A stretch of 64,000 nt of DNA from Cloeon dipterum (GCF_949628265.1 NC_088789.1:29567883-29631882); one strand, 5' to 3'; shown: positions 47,401 to 58,657, counted from the stretch's first letter. Numbers and translations: made by a program. The notes: generated by a model not told the origin, from the sequence alone.

Positions 47401-50400
47401 AATAAAGAGCTGGACTGCCGAAAGCAACCCTCCAAAATCAGAAATATTATTCATTGCAATGCAAGAGAGTCGGATTAGGTGCGAATAATAGCCCGCAATC
47501 GGCCTCAAAACTTCTAACAAATTCTTGCATTGCAAGTTCACGCATATAGCATAATTATGCGCTCAACAATGCTAGTCAGTGGCTAGGTTGTAGGTGCATT
47601 ATTGCCATTATTGCACTCAAACAAACTTAAGGAGTCTTATGTATATATTACATACATAAAATATGCTTTAGCTTGGAAAAACTTTCAGATTCCATTATTC
47701 GACCAAGCACAGTTTCAAGTTCGATGGAAGTGCAACTGAAGGAAGATTCAACCAGCTCTTTTTGCGTAGACGTCGTTTTTTTAACAAGCAAATACGTTAA
47801 TGCTGGCGACACATTATTCTCAGTTAGAGTCGTGGACGCATCAGGGTCCAAGAAATTTGATAAATCAGTCAAATCAGTGGATAAAAACAGGAAATGGAGC
47901 ACAGCGAGATTTGGAGAAAAGGGTATCACACCGAAAAAGGGTTGGAAAATCAAATTAACTGCCTATGATAAATCACTTATCATTGGAGGCGTGAAATTCT
48001 GCAAAGAAGGTGAGTTTCCAGAGTGTTTGAGATTATTTGTAATCATTATTTCGTCACAGGAGACTTGGTCACTAGGACTAAAATGGTCAATGCGACTGAC
48101 TGCTATCCATTAGTGCAACGAACGAAAAACCAGACTGCAGACAAAAATTATTACCATCAACGTATGTTATTTACAATTCCAAACCTTCTACAAATTGTTA
48201 ATCGTTTGATAATTTTTAATTACAGTTCCGTATCATCTCGGTGAATGCAAGGTATTTGGAGAAAATTGCGAAGGATACAAATTGTACTACACTCAAAATG
48301 GTTATACGTGCTTTGCTGGATATCAAGGAGCTAACTGCACCTGTAAGTTATGGAATGTTTTAAAATGCGGCATTTTCATGCCTACAATTACAGTTATTGC
48401 ATGAGCAAATCGCAAATAGTGAAATATTTAAGATATTAACGAATTAAAACTTTTGAACGAGTAGCAAAAGAATAAATTTTTATAAAAAAGAAATGAAATC
48501 ATGGGTCGATTTCTTCAATATTTAAGGACATGAAATACGTGGCATACTTTTCTTGTGATACTTGAGCTAACTGAAGAAAACTGATCACTGATGGGAACAA
48601 AATGTGAATGAAGAAAATTAATTTTCAGCTTGCCAGGGGCTCAAGTTTGGAATAAACTGTGCCGAAACTTCCAAAAATCGTTGTTCTGAGAGAAAAGTGA
48701 ATCACGTCGATGGAAATTGCTTGAATGAGTGCGCTGATGTAGGATTTCTTCCTCCGCGGTGTAAAACAGGTTTTTGTTTCTGTTTAATACTCTTATTTGG
48801 TGGAGAGAATTTATCGCTATTTTTCAATTTAATATTACACTTTTGTACAGTTCTAGACTACCACGGCACGAACGAAAATTTGTTTGAAGTAAGACATGGA
48901 GATGAACTGGTGGCTTGCGTCTCAGACAGTCCCACAATTGCTTTTGTACAAGACACGTCAAAAATCATGACGGGTAAGTTATGGCTATAAAAAATAAGAA
49001 ATAAAAACATATGTGTGATTCGCGAATTTTTTAATATCGATAATTGAGATTAATATAATCCCTTCCATGTTCATTTTAATTTAAAATTCAGGAAATACTC
49101 TCCGTCTGCTGTGAAAAGGTTCAGATCAAACTCGAAACAGGGTGCTGGTAAAAAATAATCATTGATGTATGCAATAAATGGTTTTTTTAAACAATTTTCA
49201 TCTATGGAAATATGCACTTAACATTTCTTGCTCTTTTAATACTTTAATTGATTGTAACAATTATATAATATTATTAATTTTTTATGTTCTGGAAGATTCT
49301 TTCAGACAACGTCTCCTAATCATACTCTTGCGCAGATATCGTGGAAGTGCAAGCTGAGGATTTGCACGGAAATGCTATCCCTCTTTCCCAATACGATTGC
49401 AATTTGGCGGCAGAAAAAGGCTGCGAGTCGTGGAATCAGAAAGGATGGGAAAAAATGCCCAACACTTTTTACGATTTCCCAATGGTCACTGACTACAGAT
49501 GGAATGGTAGAAAATTTATTCACACATTTTAATTATTATTATTCCCTAAAAATTATTTTTGAATTTCAGACCTGCCAGTTTTCATTGCAAAGGAAAGATT
49601 TAATAAAAAAATCAATTTCACAAACCACAAGGATTTGAGTATGCATTTTTCGATTCTGGCCACCGACTCTGCGCAATTCCTTTTCACAAAGGACCCAAAC
49701 TTGGATGAAGGATTTAGCGCTGTTCTCGATGGGTGGAATGAATACCATAAATCTGTTTTGAGATTCTGCACGAATTTCCAGAAAGGACAGTTTCCGACTT
49801 GTGTGAGCGAGTACCAAACTAAATGGGTTAGACTTCACTATACGCGTTATATTTAATGCGATGAAATTACGCTCTATTTTACAGGGAAATGCACTTCTCA
49901 GCGGTGGGATGAAATGGGCGCACGCCACGCTTTCTGTAACTTTTAATACTACCGATGAAGATGAAAACGATAGACTAACAGTTAATGACATAGCAAAAAT
50001 TGATTTCCGACCCAAAAGGTATGTGGTTTAGAAAGGTGACAAACTCCTTACTTAGAAAAGGCCAAACTAATTGGACTGTTAAAATTATTTTCAAACAAAT
50101 ATATATATTGACCGTATTAATTATTAAATTTTTTTCTGGCAGAGAGTTGAACAAAACCGAATATTACGTTTCCTTTAGAACCAACGGAAATAGTCTCTTC
50201 AAGCTACACGAGTGTATGTAATTAAATAAAAATATAAATTTTATCAGGAGTAATTTTGTTTGCAGACCAAGTTCTTCGATCTTTGACCTCAACTAGTTTG
50301 ATGGAATTAATACTGCATGAATCATCCAACGCCTTTTGCGTCGATGTCGTCTATCTATCGGATAAAAAGTCCCACGGAAACGCAGATCTGTTCTCATTGG

Positions 50401-53400
50401 AGCTGAAAAATGAAAGAGGGGCATCGAAATACAAAGAATCGGTTGCATCCAAGGATTCTTTTGAATGGACCACAGCGAGATTCAGATCACGCAATATAAA
50501 ACTAGGACATTACTGGAAACTGACCTTGACTGCGCACGTTAAATCGGTTGTGATTGGAGGAGTAAGATTCTGCAAGGAAGGTATTAGGCTATTAATTAGA
50601 TTAATTAATCATGAAATATAATTCATTCTTTGAAATAGGGGAATGGGTTTTTAAACCTAAATTTGGAAATCCGACAAGTTGCCATTCATTGGAGAAAAAG
50701 GCAAGAGATGATAAAGCGATACCTGACGAACATTTCAATGAACGTAATTGTTTTTTATGAAGTTTTGCAGTGTGTACTGTATGAATTTCTTTTGTTAATA
50801 GTTCTCTATGAACTGAGTGAGAGCAAATTATTAAAAGGAGGTTCAAAACTGTGTAAAGGAATGAATAACCATTGCTCGTGCTTTGCTGGATTTGGAGGAC
50901 CTAGCTGTGAAAGTAAGTGGGGAAACCACCAAACAAATAATCTACATAGACGATATTCCAATTTTTAGTCTTTTTTTGGACTTCATTTTTTTAATATGGA
51001 TTAATTCTGTTTGTATTAAATATTATAATTGCACAAATAGAATATCGATTCCAGTGTAAAAATGTCTATAAGTTCCTTTGGAATAATCGCAGGCTGCACT
51101 TGGAGAAATGGCAAAAACTGCTCTGAGACTTCTTCCCGATTCTGTTTCAATGGAAAAATCTCTAAAATAGATGGAACATGTATAGAGGGCTGCGTCTCTG
51201 GATACCTGTACCCTGGATGTTTGGAAAGTAATAAATTGCATAGAGCTACTAACAAAGAAACATAATAATATTATCCTTTTCTTTTATATAAAACCGCTTT
51301 TGATTTAAATAAAAAGTAATTGATGTATGAAAAAAATAAGTAAAAAGAAAAAAATGGCACAGATTTTGACCAATTTTTTAGAATGCACTGGAAAGAGATT
51401 TGGTCGAAACTGCTCTGAAATCTCTAATCGAACCTGCCAGGACGACAAACACTTTCCCCAAAATGGAAGCTGTCGGTTGGGCTGTGCAGAAGGATACATT
51501 TTCCCCGAGTGTTTCAAAAGTATTAATTTATTATCGAATTTATGAATTTTCTGATGGATAAATTCGCTTTTCAGAAATACCAACAGTTACTCCTCACTAT
51601 AAAAATATTAGCTTTGAAGAAATTACTCTGGACCTGACAACTGGTTTAAAAGGAAAGAAAAATATCCATCAAATTTGGATCGAATACAAAGAAGTGAGAT
51701 TATAGCATATTTGAATTCAAAACTAATTTAAAAAATAAAATAATAGAGCTCTGCAGATCAGTGGAAAAGTACAGGCGAAGGATATATTCTAAACGGCCAG
51801 CAGGAAGAGTATATCCTCTCGCATCTGAAGCCGAAAACCGGCTACAACGTTAGGTTCGCCCTCTTTGAAAATGATACGATAAACGACCCTGAAAATTTCT
51901 ATCCTGGAGATGCCTTGAATTTCACAACGAAATGCAGGCCCATTGGAAAGACAAATTTAAACCCTATATATCTGAAAAACTAATTATTTTTTTTTTTTAA
52001 AAATAACAGATCAATCAAGTTTAAATGTTCGAGAGGTCAACATTTCTACGTTTTCTATCTGCTTAAACGTCAATGATGTGGTAAAAGAGGAACTGTGCAC
52101 ACCGGATTCCCTGATTGTTACCTACATAGGGAACGATAGCAAAATTATGGATGAGACCCTGAAAGGGATCGATTTGGAAAAATCTGTCGTCGACTGTATA
52201 TGCGGAGAATACAAAATTTCGCTAAATTTTATGGATTTTACTCTCTACAAGAACTACAATTGCCTAAATTGTCAAAGTGCAACGGGTGAGAGCAATTTTT
52301 AATTAAAATAATTAAAAAGCTAATGTTTACTTGCATACATGAAGCAAACAAACAGAGCAACGTTCTGACCGTAACCCTCATCCTAATGCCACTGAATTTT
52401 GTACTTCTCGCTTTAATCGGGGCTTGGATTTATTTCAAGAAACGCAGAAAACGCCAACAAACCTTTCAAGAAGCCACAGTACAATTTACAAATGCATCTG
52501 AAACTTGCACCGCTGAAATAATTCCAGCGGTTGAAGAAAATCGTGGTGACGAACCAATTTACGATGTTCCTTTCGATGCGTTGCAGGTCGAACAATACTT
52601 GCAGTCAGCCTTTATGAACAATTTCCTCCAAGATCAATTTAAGGTAAAATAAAACAGTTTGATTTTAGGAAAAGCAGTATATTTCCTTAATTTTAGAAAT
52701 TCCCGCGGGGGCAAACGCAACCGTGGGAAGTTGGAACCAAACCAGAAAATACGAAAAAGAATCGATACAATGATTTGGCCGCGTATGACTCTTCCCGAGT
52801 GAAGCTGGATCTTCTTCCTGGCGACGAAAACTCTGACTACATCAATGCCAACTACGTTGACGTATTATTTTACTTGCCCAAAAAGTTACCTTTTTTAATT
52901 TAAATAAAAAGGGATACGAACGTCCAAAGGCGTACATTGCGAGTCAAGGACCAATGGCGAGCACCGTTGATGACTTTTGGAGAATGGTGTGGCAGGAAAA
53001 AGTGTCCTTGATCGTGATGCTTACAAATCTTACTGAGGATGGAAAAGTAAAAATATTAAATCCTTAATAATTTGATTATTTAAAATTTTTGGTCAAGGTT
53101 AAATGCGAAAAATACTGGCCCGACGCCGACCAGGAAAGCAAATTTGGCCGTTTGACTGTCCGCAATATGAGAGAGAAGATCAACGCCGATTATGTTTCAA
53201 GAGATCTATTAGTTATTCGGGAAAAAACGAAGAAAATCGTAAAATATTTTTCCCCCTATTCTATATATATGTTATCCATATTGTCACATAAAAATACTAG
53301 CCGGTATTTCTTCAAATGTATTTTTAATATCACATCACAGGTACAGCAACTGCACTACACAAATTGGCCCAATCACGGAGAACCACTCTATCCGCAGTCG

Positions 53401-55107
53401 ATAGCCATTTTCATGGAAAAAATAACTCACCGCAACGAATTGGCCCCGATATTGGTGCACTGCAGGTTAGTTCCTTTAAAACTAAACAAATTGAAATATA
53501 TTTCCTGCTTTGAATTTTGTAGTGCTGGAGTCGGAAGAACTGGCACTGTGATTTTGATTGACGCATGCCTTAAAATGGTTCGTTCGCGCGGTCAACTCGA
53601 TGTCGTCAGCTTTTTCTCGCAGATGAGGAAACAGAGAGCCAGTCTGGTTGACGCCCTGGTAAAATTCATTGATCATACGAAGCAAAAATAAATCCATATA
53701 TCCACAGGAACAATTCGAATTTGTGCACCTGGTTCTCTTGGAAAGCATTTTGAACCCAAAGTTTGAAATCAACTGCGATAATTTTTCTGCCGAATACAAA
53801 CACCTTACGGTAACTGAAGCTTTTTGCAGTCTATTATTTTTAATGGAATAAGCTGTTTTATTATTTTTTGATTGAAACAGCAGCAACAAAATATTAATTT
53901 TAATTCAAGGTTTGTCCTAAAATAAAATTAATTTTTACGTGTGTAAAATAACGAGCAAATTATGTAACATAAGTGCTGAAATTTGTAACTCTCGCTTTAC
54001 ATGAAGTCAAAGAGCAACAAGAAGATCAACGAGAATTTTGATTTACTCACTGAAATTTGCAACAAAGACTTCCAAAGGGCTGACAAACCGGCTGAGATTG
54101 AAGCCATTAAGTGCAGATACCCTGATTATATTTCAAGTAAAAATACAAAATAATTTATGTATTTTCATTTTAATCCTTAACACGTGTTTTTTCTTTCTTC
54201 AGCATCGAGCGCCATTGTTTCGCTCTTCCCCTACGGAGATGTCACGACGATGAATTTCATAAACGCCGTTTTCGTCGACGGATACAAGCGGGCAAAGCAG
54301 TTCATTGTTACCCAAGTGCCCATGAAAAACACCGTCTGGGATTTTTGGAGGATGATTGACCAGTTCAACGTCAAGCAAATCATCGTCCTCAATGAGTCGC
54401 ACAATTCTTACGTATGTTTAGCTATTTATTTATAATTCAAATTTAATTTTCTCCAAATATACACAGGGGGTTTTCCTTCCCACAAAAAAACGCAAGCTCG
54501 ACTTCGATGAAATTGAAGTCGTTTTGGATGACATCGACGAAGAAAAATACGTGAAGAGCCATGAAATCACACTGAATGCTGTAAAATATCTATTTTGTTT
54601 TTCAATTTGGCTGAAATAAAGTGCTTATTTTAATTTTAGCGTGGAGTCTGCAAGAAAGTAAGTGTGAAATTCGCCTTACTTGGTTGGAAATCAGACGCAG
54701 ACGCTCCACCAAACTTGGAATCGGTCATTGAACTCTGGGAAGATTTAAAAATCTCTGGTGGAAATGACATCGTTACGATTGCCTGCCAGTGAGATTTTTA
54801 TTATTCTATGAGTTGTTTCATGAATTTTAACCACCCAAATCACAGCGATGGAGTGACAGCCAGCGGCCTCTTCCTCGCAATTGGCTTTGTAATCGAAAAA
54901 ATCAAGATGGAACAAAAGGTTGACGTCGGTCTGGCCGTGCGAACCCTGAGAAAGGCAAAACCGGCGTTCATTTCTTCAGAAGTGCGAATTTTCTTACGGT
55001 ATTTATTTAAAAATTAATTGAATTTCTTTCAGATGCAGTTTGGTCTTCTCTACAAAGCTGCCAAATTCTATTTGAGCTCCTTCGAAACTTACAAAAACTT
55101 CAAATAA
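44465..55107 (+). CDS. Receptor-type tyrosine-phosphatase-like protein with duplicated ectodomain
   Basis: About 36 exons. 44465-44513 encodes a signal peptide ([16 protein letters not shown]). Ectodomain unit 1 uses exons in 44569-48769 and unit 2 exons in 48851-51519. A fibronectin-III-like region follows (51575-51693, 51747-51933), then 52010-52285, one membrane span ([20 protein letters not shown]) plus a basic stop-transfer in 52345-52643, and two PTP domains. PTP1 exons: 52697-52861, 52912-53046, 53098-53238, 53341-53465, 53523-53658, 53708-53809. PTP2 exons: 54007-54136, 54203-54411, 54467-54580, 54640-54788, 54846-54981, 55033-55107. PTP1 keeps [11 protein letters not shown] and [10 protein letters not shown], but the acid loop is WPNHGEP; PTP2 has ACHDGVTASG, without arginine. 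Juxtamembrane PIYDVP could dock SH2 proteins. A type I receptor signalling through weak or dead phosphatase domains is inferred. Unit 1 has two frame breaks (see separate entry), and the 51933 donor would be GC. Confidence 0.8.
44569..48769 (+). other. Ectodomain unit 1 (with two frame inconsistencies)
   Basis: Exons 44569-44682, 45858-46036, 46088-46345, 46402-46529, 46913-46992, 47672-48009, 48060-48160, 48226-48342 and 48629-48769, mostly phase 1. Order: opener with [22 protein letters not shown]...[10 protein letters not shown]; a domain with [14 protein letters not shown]...VIDGW...KSVLRYC...GGKWAHATL, resembling the farnesoic-acid-O-methyltransferase-like fold; a beta-sandwich-like domain (FCVDVV...IIGGVKFC); two EGF-like segments. 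In exon 46088-46345 an A8 run (about 46138-46145) separates the upstream frame, which soon meets TAA, from the homologous downstream frame. The exon at 47672 also enters one base short of the expected phase. Either unit 1 is decaying or there are indel errors. Confidence 0.7.
48851..51519 (+). other. Ectodomain unit 2 (intact)
   Basis: Exons 48851-48973, 49336-49506, 49570-49826, 49885-50018, 50143-50213, 50266-50580, 50639-50743, 50802-50912, 51093-51227 and 51382-51519, all phase-consistent. The domain order of unit 1 is repeated ([22 protein letters not shown]...[22 protein letters not shown]...LDGW...KSVLRFC; FCVDVV...IGGVRFC) and then come three EGF-like knots ([35 protein letters not shown]). 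Unit 2 has no signal exon of its own and joins unit 1 in phase (48769 to 48851), which supports one gene with an internal duplication. In its first EGF-like knot the leading cysteine (GECK in unit 1) is serine (SESK). Confidence 0.8.
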
Positions 55108-55359
55108 GGATAGAAATTAATATGGTCTTAAATATTATTACTGGCTTTTACTCCACAATACTAATTTACTTTGATGATACTAACAGTATCAATAGACGAA
55201 ATTTATTTTCGTTGTTGGTAACAAGAATTAACAGCTAGCGCTCTGTTGTGAAACTAACACCATTTATTTAACCATGCATGTTCTAACAGTTTTGAACTTT
55301 GTTAAACTCCATCTTAGTTCTAATTAAAATAAAATTTTCAAGTGTGTACGTGAGCATTT
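55108..55359. other. 3' flank of the phosphatase-like gene
   Basis: AT-rich sequence downstream of the TAA at 55105-55107; no frame. Confidence 0.4.
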
Positions 55360-55935
55360 TTCTTAACAAGTTTATTTCTGCGGACGCAAAAGTGCAGGAC
55401 ATTGTCATTATCAATTTTGACAGTTCAATCAGCGCTGAATTTAAGCAGCTCTGCGGCGACTTTGATGTTTTCTTCGCACAGAGCAGCGTCCAGAGGCGTC
55501 TTCATATTCTTGTTCTGACCATTGATGTCCACACTCTTGGAATCAAAAAAGCTGGCGAGGCTTTGTCCGTGCTCTTCGTTGCAGGCGACGAAATGTAGAA
55601 CGGAATTGTGCATTCCTCGCTCAAGGATTGCGGATTAAATTGGGCATTGCAAAGCCACTGGCACATATTAAGATCGGCGTTGGCTTCCGCGAGGTGAAGA
55701 GCGTTTGCACGGTTTGCACCCTTTTTCCCTATGCAAACTAAAAATAATATCAGCGCCGTGGCAAATCATCTCGGGCTTTCGGACCGAAGCGCATTAAATT
55801 TGTGAGTTTGTTGCAATGTATTCTGGCGTCGAGTCCGAGCTCTCGGCGCTGACGCACGCCCGCACCAAACACGTGCACATTTTCTCGCCGGCGCACGCTG
55901 CAGCCACGTGAAGGGCGTTTCGCAAGTAAGAAATA
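55360..55935 (-). pseudogene. Ankyrin-repeat pseudogene, minus strand
   Basis: Read from 55935 down: NALHVAAACAGEKMCTCLV, then after a gap ANALHLAEANADLNMCQWLC, a frameshift at about 55612 (GAGGAATGCAC), then HNSVLHFVACNEEHGQ...TPLDAALCEENIKVAAELLK, a premature TGA at about 55425, then in the same frame DNDNVLHFCVR. It parallels the 10.0-10.8 kb ankyrin protein repeat by repeat (NTVLHFAA; AEELLKAGAD; NALHFCTRNNKLL). At least one frameshift, one stop and an interrupted first repeat make it a pseudogene. Confidence 0.75.
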
Positions 55936-56502
55936 GTGCAAAGTTTATGACGAAGTAACTTATTGCGATTTTGGTGTAAAATTCATTAAAATAAATTATA
56001 TTGGCAATGCGCCTCTTTTTTCGAACCCTTAATAGGCAGAAAGTTAACGTCCCACAAAATTAATCAAATTTAGTCATTTTAAAAATTTTACGTTGCAAAT
56101 TGTTTGTGAATTGAATAATATTAAAATAAATATACAGGCGGCGAGTGACGCGAGTAAAAAAAATGCTTGCATTAATTTTGGCGCGGCAAATACGTGCGCA
56201 GAATGGCCCTTGAGCCGTGATCAATTGGCAAAAAAAACGCAGCGACTGCAAGCGAACAGCAATAGGAAACACGATGAAACGAACGTCTTCTGGTATTCTT
56301 GACATTCAATATAATTTGTGCATTTCCGATATTAGGTAACATAAATTGAAATAATACAAATTAATTACCATAACACCATATTATTTTTATTAATCAATAT
56401 GCTATGTACATAGGGAACAATTTAAAGAGTTAAATCATGGAGCAGTAAATATTTTTCTTCCAGAGAAAAAAATTTCAGGAATCATGTAAATGAAGGAAGA
56501 AT
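55936..56502. repeat. 3' flank repeat of long ZAD genes, copy 4 (partial)
   Basis: 55940-56080 matches 40550-40700 (GACGAAGTAACTTATTGC, TTTTTCGAAC, AGAAAGTTAACG) and 56310-56502 matches 40770-40946. The middle, 56130-56260, instead resembles the short-gene 3' flank (GGCGGCGAGTGACGCG, AATGGCCCTTGAGCCG), so it is a composite. Confidence 0.65.
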
Positions 56503-58583
56503 TCACTGAACACCATGGATAATTAGCAAGTGGTGTTTCAAATAAAAGTTTAACATTGCTTTTCCACATACTTTACAATTTTTGTACACCTTGACCTTTA
56601 AATGAGTTGACATCACATGCTTGTGGAGAAAAGATTTGGAAATGAATTGTTTTTTGCACTCGTCACATTCAAATTGAAATGCTAGCAAATTGTGTTTCAC
56701 TGCGAGGTGGTTTTTCAAATGAGAATTTAAGAAGAAACTCTTTGGGCAGTGGGCACAGTGCTTCAATTTGGCTTGGTTGTGCATCCTGTTTAAATGCAGT
56801 TTCAAAAGTTTCGCACTTTTGTAGTACCGTTTGCAGGGTTCACATTTGAGTCCGAGAGCTTTGTGCTTCAAGCAACGCCATTCTCGATTTCCATGTTTTC
56901 TTTTCATGTGGTAAACAAGCAAATAAGGCTTTTGAAAGCTCTTTGGACACTTGGAACATTTCAACAAAGTTTCCCTGCACTTTTTCAGGTGTGATTGATA
57001 CAAACTTGAACAATGGAACTCGTTTTTGCAGCGATCGCAGGACAACTTTTTAATGTGTCTATTGTAATAACGGACAGGAACGTCTAATGCGCAAAATTTG
57101 CAGCGTTTGAATACATGCTTAAAGTTCATATGATTTGCCAAAATACCCTTCGTTGAGAACATTGCACCGCATTTGTCACACTTGAATGGCTTTTCCGTTC
57201 TGTGTTTTCTGGCAACATGTTTTTGTAGATTAGATTTATTTCTTGTTTTGAAATGGCAATATTCACAATCAATCATTTTGGTACCATCGTGAAGAGAGTC
57301 AAAGTGAGCCCTCATTTCAATTTGAGTTTTGAAAAACGAGACGCAGCCATGAAAATTGCACTTGACTGGAAATTCACGATGGACATTACGAACATGATGG
57401 TTGAAATTTACATTTCCAATGAATTCCTTGTTACAAAATTCGCATTTGAATATTTTCTGTTCTTTCGGCGTTTCATGCAATTCTTCATTGTGTTTTTTCC
57501 TTTCCTCGATTGTGTGAAAATATGTGGCACATTTATGGTTTTCACACCTGATAGCATTTTTGTGTGTTTTCTTTACATGCTGTGACAAAACGTACGATTG
57601 TGAATATAGTTTACCACAGTAGATGCATTTTTTCTTTTGTGAGCAAATGACTGATCGTGTCTCAAATTCCGATTCTTCCCCGTCCTCTTCGATTTCATCT
57701 TCTTCGTTTTCGGGCAAATCGATCTCTTCCAACGGCACCCAACATTGCTCAAGACTTCCCTCTGAAACACATTTTTACTAGAAAAATATTAAAAAATAAA
57801 TATCACGTGTACCAAAGTAATATTTCCGCAGCTCATTGGCTTCATCGTCCAAATCCAAATTCCACCAAACCAAATTCTCATCCGCCATCTCGTCGATTTT
57901 CCATTGAAACCTAAACAAGGGAAATTCCCCATTTGAAAAAGAAAATTCAGTGAATTCACCAGTTGCATAAACCCTAAGTGTTTGAAGCCGCCAACAGATG
58001 GCACCACCGTAGACTTTCGATTTTAAGGCACTTCTGCTGCGATTTCAGACTCAATCCAGCTACTGTGCATTCTTCAATTAATTTGCTAATTTTTGACGTG
58101 CTGAAAACCAAAATCGGTTCAGCCAATCGCCGTAGAATAGTGAAAAACTATTTTTTGAGTTAAAAAAAAAATTTCCAACGTTTCTACGGCGAATGGCCGA
58201 ACCGATTTTGTTTTTCAGCACGTCAAAAAAAAGCAAATTAATTAAAAAAAGCAAAATAGCTAGATTGAGTCTGAAATCGCAACGAAAATGCCTTAAATCC
58301 GATTAAAACAATTTTTTTAGAAAGTCTGTGGTTGCGCCATCTGTTGGCGGCTTCAATAACTAAAGGTTTATGCAACTGATCAATTCCGATTAAGAACTCA
58401 CTCGGCGTGCCAAAGGCAAAAGTAGCAAATCAGGTCATCGTCCTCGATTTCCTCGGCCAACTCGTGGCCACAGACGTTGAGAAGCCACTCCTGCACTTTC
58501 TCCTTGTCCACGTGGACGGCGAGGATGGCGCCGTCCGCGGTTGGACACTCGCAGATGAAGCACAGCGCCTTTTCAATCGACAT
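56503..58583 (-). CDS. ZAD-C2H2 zinc-finger protein, long subfamily, copy 4 (512 aa)
   Basis: Exons 58583-58402, 57910-57813 and 57761-56503. The ZAD (MSIEKALCFICECP, CYFC at 53-56) resembles long copy 3. Exon 2 (FQWKIDEMADENLVWWN) and the finger exon (LPENEEDEIEEDGEESEFET, thirteen motifs from CIYC to CKVC) resemble long copy 2. It is two residues shorter, with a gap in SLHDGTKMIDC where the sisters have SLHKTDGAKM. Intron 1 is about 490 bp instead of 55-62 because a 419-bp foldback element sits in it; the splice sites are untouched. It lies outside the main array, beyond the phosphatase gene, flanked by ankyrin relics, and was probably moved by duplication. Predicted nuclear DNA-binding factor. 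Confidence 0.9.
57960..58378. mobile_element. Foldback MITE-like element in ZAD-gene intron
   Basis: 419 bp bounded by perfect 14-bp inverted ends, CAGTTGCATAAACC and GGTTTATGCAACTG. The homology continues inward as two arms of roughly 200 bp (GAAGCCGCCAACAGATGGC, GCGATTTCAGACTCAATC, GACGTGCTGAAAA, AAATCGGTTC, GCCGTAGAA in both), so the whole unit can fold on itself. No coding capacity. The site is missing from intron 1 of the other seven ZAD genes. A target duplication is unclear; only loosely similar GAATTCAC and CAATTCCG flank it. Superfamily not assigned. Confidence 0.8.
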
Positions 58584-58657
58584 TTCGGATAGATTACCTG
58601 AACCTGAATGACAAATGGAAGGTTGCAGGTGATGCAGGGCGATCGAAGCGCCACTCT
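58584..58657 (-). promoter_or_regulatory. Conserved ZAD-gene proximal element, long copy 4
   Basis: AGTGGCGCTTCGATCGCC, CACCTGCAACCTTCC and TGTCATTCAGGTTCAGG before the ATG; pairs with the element at 42602-42675. Confidence 0.55.

Noticed and set aside
53098..53238. WPDAD in [12 protein letters not shown] taken as the catalytic WPD loop
   Set aside because: This is the conserved KCxxYWP segment of PTP domains, upstream of the acid loop. The true loop position is TNWPNHG in the next exon.
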